Source: Rotaria sordida (lineage: Eukaryota > Rotifera > Eurotatoria > Philodinida > Philodinidae). From it: a stretch of DNA of 64,000 nucleotides. The notes under the pieces are model-generated. The model was not told the origin of the DNA and searched no databases. It saw only the letters and a list, made by a program, of their open reading frames with translations. Location of the stretch: assembly GCA_905250125.1 (NCBI GenBank), contig CAJNOL010000505.1:1-64000 (forward strand), read 5' to 3'. The translations under genes and the position numbers were made by a program. This document shows positions 62,086 to 64,000 of the stretch, one piece after another. Every line of letters begins with the position of its first letter. Positions within the stretch are counted from its first letter, which is position 1.

Positions 62086-62448
62086 GCAAGGAATAAAATT
62101 CATATTTATTTAAATCTTGTGAAATGAATATTAGAAATTTTTTTAATAAAACTGTCGAAAAGATAAATTCAACCAGCTGACGTATACGAGAATAAATTGA
62201 AAACAGTAAACTTTAGAAAATAATACTGTCAATATGGGCGCCTTGAATATGCCCGTGTTCCCGTTTCTCTAAGACTTTCAGAATTCTAATTACGATTTCA
62301 TTTTAAATGTATTATTACCAGACACTAGAGATCCGTAAATCACTGAGTTACATCACCGCGTCGCAGGGCGAGACGAGTACGAGATCGCGTGAGAATTGAC
62401 GATTTGTTCTGTCTCCTTACGATTGATTTATCTTGTCTTATAAAAACT

Positions 62449-62602
62449 TGCTCAATCACTTTATTCGATCCCAGCAATTGCAGTTAATGTCAAACGTTAG
62501 TTTAGTGTCGATGGTTTGACAATCAACTCCAGACGTAATCGATTAAATTCACAACAATTAAATAAAGCATTGTTTATATGTTTAGTAGAAAAAATAAATG
62601 GT
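62449..62602 (+). mobile_element. hAT transposase C-terminal relic
   Basis: The plus strand reads KLAQSLYSIPAIAVNVKR, an in-frame stop, then FSVDGLTINSRRNRLNSQQL and NKALFICLVEKIN. This is the hATC dimerisation motif (AxRLAxxxLxIPAxSxxxERxFSxxGxxxxxxRxxLxxxxLxxLxFL). A GC-richer stretch (62340-62400) precedes it. No inverted repeats were located. Confidence 0.65.
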
Positions 62603-64000
62603 AGGTACTTATTCGATTTGATCTCATTATATATTTTTGTAGTTTGTTTTTTTAACCTATTTATATGTATTAATCGTTGATTTGCTTCAAAATTATTGCC
62701 TCGTGACTAAAAAATAGACGAATCTAGGTAGTTTGTGGTGAAAAGATTTCTAACATATTTAATATCTTTTCCAGTCTTCCACAAGGCAGTAGCTTTTAAG
62801 CCCATGCGAGGTCTCTTGGAAATTTAAAATACTTAAAATCGGAAAAATCATTATCAATAACAGTATTACGAACATGATTTCTTTGTCTATACTTTTTCGC
62901 ATCTCGCTCAATTTTTTTGACTGCTACCAAAATTCATTAAGAAACATTGAGACGTAAATTTCGAGTAGGGATGAGATTCTTTCATCGGTGTTTTTCTGTA
63001 TCAGAACAGAATCTTTTCACGATAATCAACAAAGTTTCTCTCGATTTCTATATTAAAAAATATATAAAAAAAAGATTAAAGCAAATACCTAAATTTGATC
63101 TAGGATGTTCTTTTTTTTTTAATGATATATTTTTCTGAGATGCTTTCAGCAAAAGTCAAGGAGATAACCTTGATCATTTCTTTCAGCTGGAAAGAGTAAT
63201 AATATTGTAAGATAGACATGAGACTCTACTTCCTAAATGAATTGAGTTCGTTGATTGAATTTTCACGAGTGCATCGATGTGCCTTTCTTTCTTTTCATTT
63301 TCGTCGTTTTATCTGCTTTTTTTCTCTCTCGTTTATCCTTCGACTTGATTCCTCTCCTTCTTTCTTCGTTTCTACTTTAGTACTCTCCCTTTTTTTTCAG
63401 ACTTTCCTTCATATTTTTTTTTGTTTCTTCACATGGTGGAAAGTGTAGCATAGTAGCCTACTATCATTTATATGAATTTTTAACCATGCTGCTCTAGATT
63501 CTTACAGACTGTAATGCTAAGTTTTTATTTTCATTCGTATGTAAGTGCATTCGAGCGTAACAATAAACAGCAGTATCCAAAAAAAATGTATCAAATATAC
63601 TTTATTTGATCTTATGAAACCGTGGCGAGATCTGTGAGATGATGTTACATTAAAAATATAATTATGATTAGAGACACATTTTAGCAAAACAAATTGACTA
63701 ATATTTATACGTCGAAATTTATCAGCGTTAATTCTTTCTTGCCGAATGGCACCTATAGATGACATTTTTCAGATTGTTGAAGAAGGATCAACACTTATTG
63801 CAAGAAATGTAAAGCTTGGCTTTGTTATGCTTAAACTAATCATTTCTAATTATATCATCGACTGGAAGAATGGATCTTTCAGACTCAATTATATGCTACA
63901 ACAAATGATAATTTATGAAGTGAATGCAATTATCGTATGCTTACAATAATAATATCATAGTGTTCATTCTGCTGTAACTTTCATAGGTTTTTCTATACAA
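62603..64000. other. Intergenic to window end
   Basis: AT-rich sequence with a pyrimidine-rich stretch at 63280-63430. Open frames at 63218-63448, 63517-63765 (minus) and 63746-63949 show no family resemblance and are not annotated as genes. Confidence 0.4.

Noticed and set aside
63517-63949. Opposed overlapping open frames near the right edge
   Set aside because: Neither shows a domain or conserved motif. They overlap head to head, and the edge of the window prevents testing for further exons.

Overview
The window is AT-rich animal nuclear DNA. Genes are split by many very short introns (about 45-70 bp, GT...AG), are closely spaced in places (143 bp between the ATMIN and PNKP coding regions), and encode metazoan proteins including an innexin, an IA-2-type receptor pseudophosphatase and a CREB-type bZIP factor. 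Base composition, intron size, asparagine/serine-rich proteins and splice-acceptor-like sites just before several start codons fit a bdelloid rotifer (Rotaria/Adineta-like). That assignment is inference from general appearance; an AT-rich protostome is the safer statement. I saw no CRISPR arrays, operons or convincing tRNA/rRNA genes.

Layout. 1-1850: last exon of a leucine-rich-repeat membrane protein, with a foldback transposon in the preceding intron. 2466-3555: a small unrecognised protein gene with an RFX X-box-like site upstream. 3630-5500: three non-autonomous DNA transposons. 5669-6851: LRRC57. 7195-8860: decayed LINE pieces around a large foldback element. 10919-19879: a 19-exon PTPRN/IA-2 homologue. 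20310-22298: two more transposons. 22902-24727: CREB/CREM homologue with a perfect CRE upstream. 25910-29609: DENND6. 30180-31644: two abutting copies of an AT-rich foldback element. 32253-36064: ATMIN/ASCIZ. 36208-40982: PNKP. 44627-47584 (minus): GCLC. 49440-50395: a transposon nested in a transposon. 50936-52806: fumarase. 53786-54310: a hAT relic. 55263-56162: a protein with a long unstructured N-terminus and a BAF-like domain. 57472-60487 (minus): an innexin. 61968-62602: Tc1 and hAT transposase scraps.

The genes do not form a pathway. Some share themes: PNKP and ATMIN (DNA damage response) lie head to tail; PTPRN and DENND6 concern secretory or endosomal membranes; GCLC and FH are central metabolism. 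All coding models were built by joining exons by eye, with reading phase checked at every junction.

The most distinctive content is the non-autonomous DNA transposon load: about 18 inverted-repeat elements from several families. One foldback family with shared ends is repeatedly found inside host introns. The most interesting coding feature is the BAF-like fusion. The most useful regulatory observations are the CRE upstream of CREB and the X-box-like site upstream of the unknown small gene.
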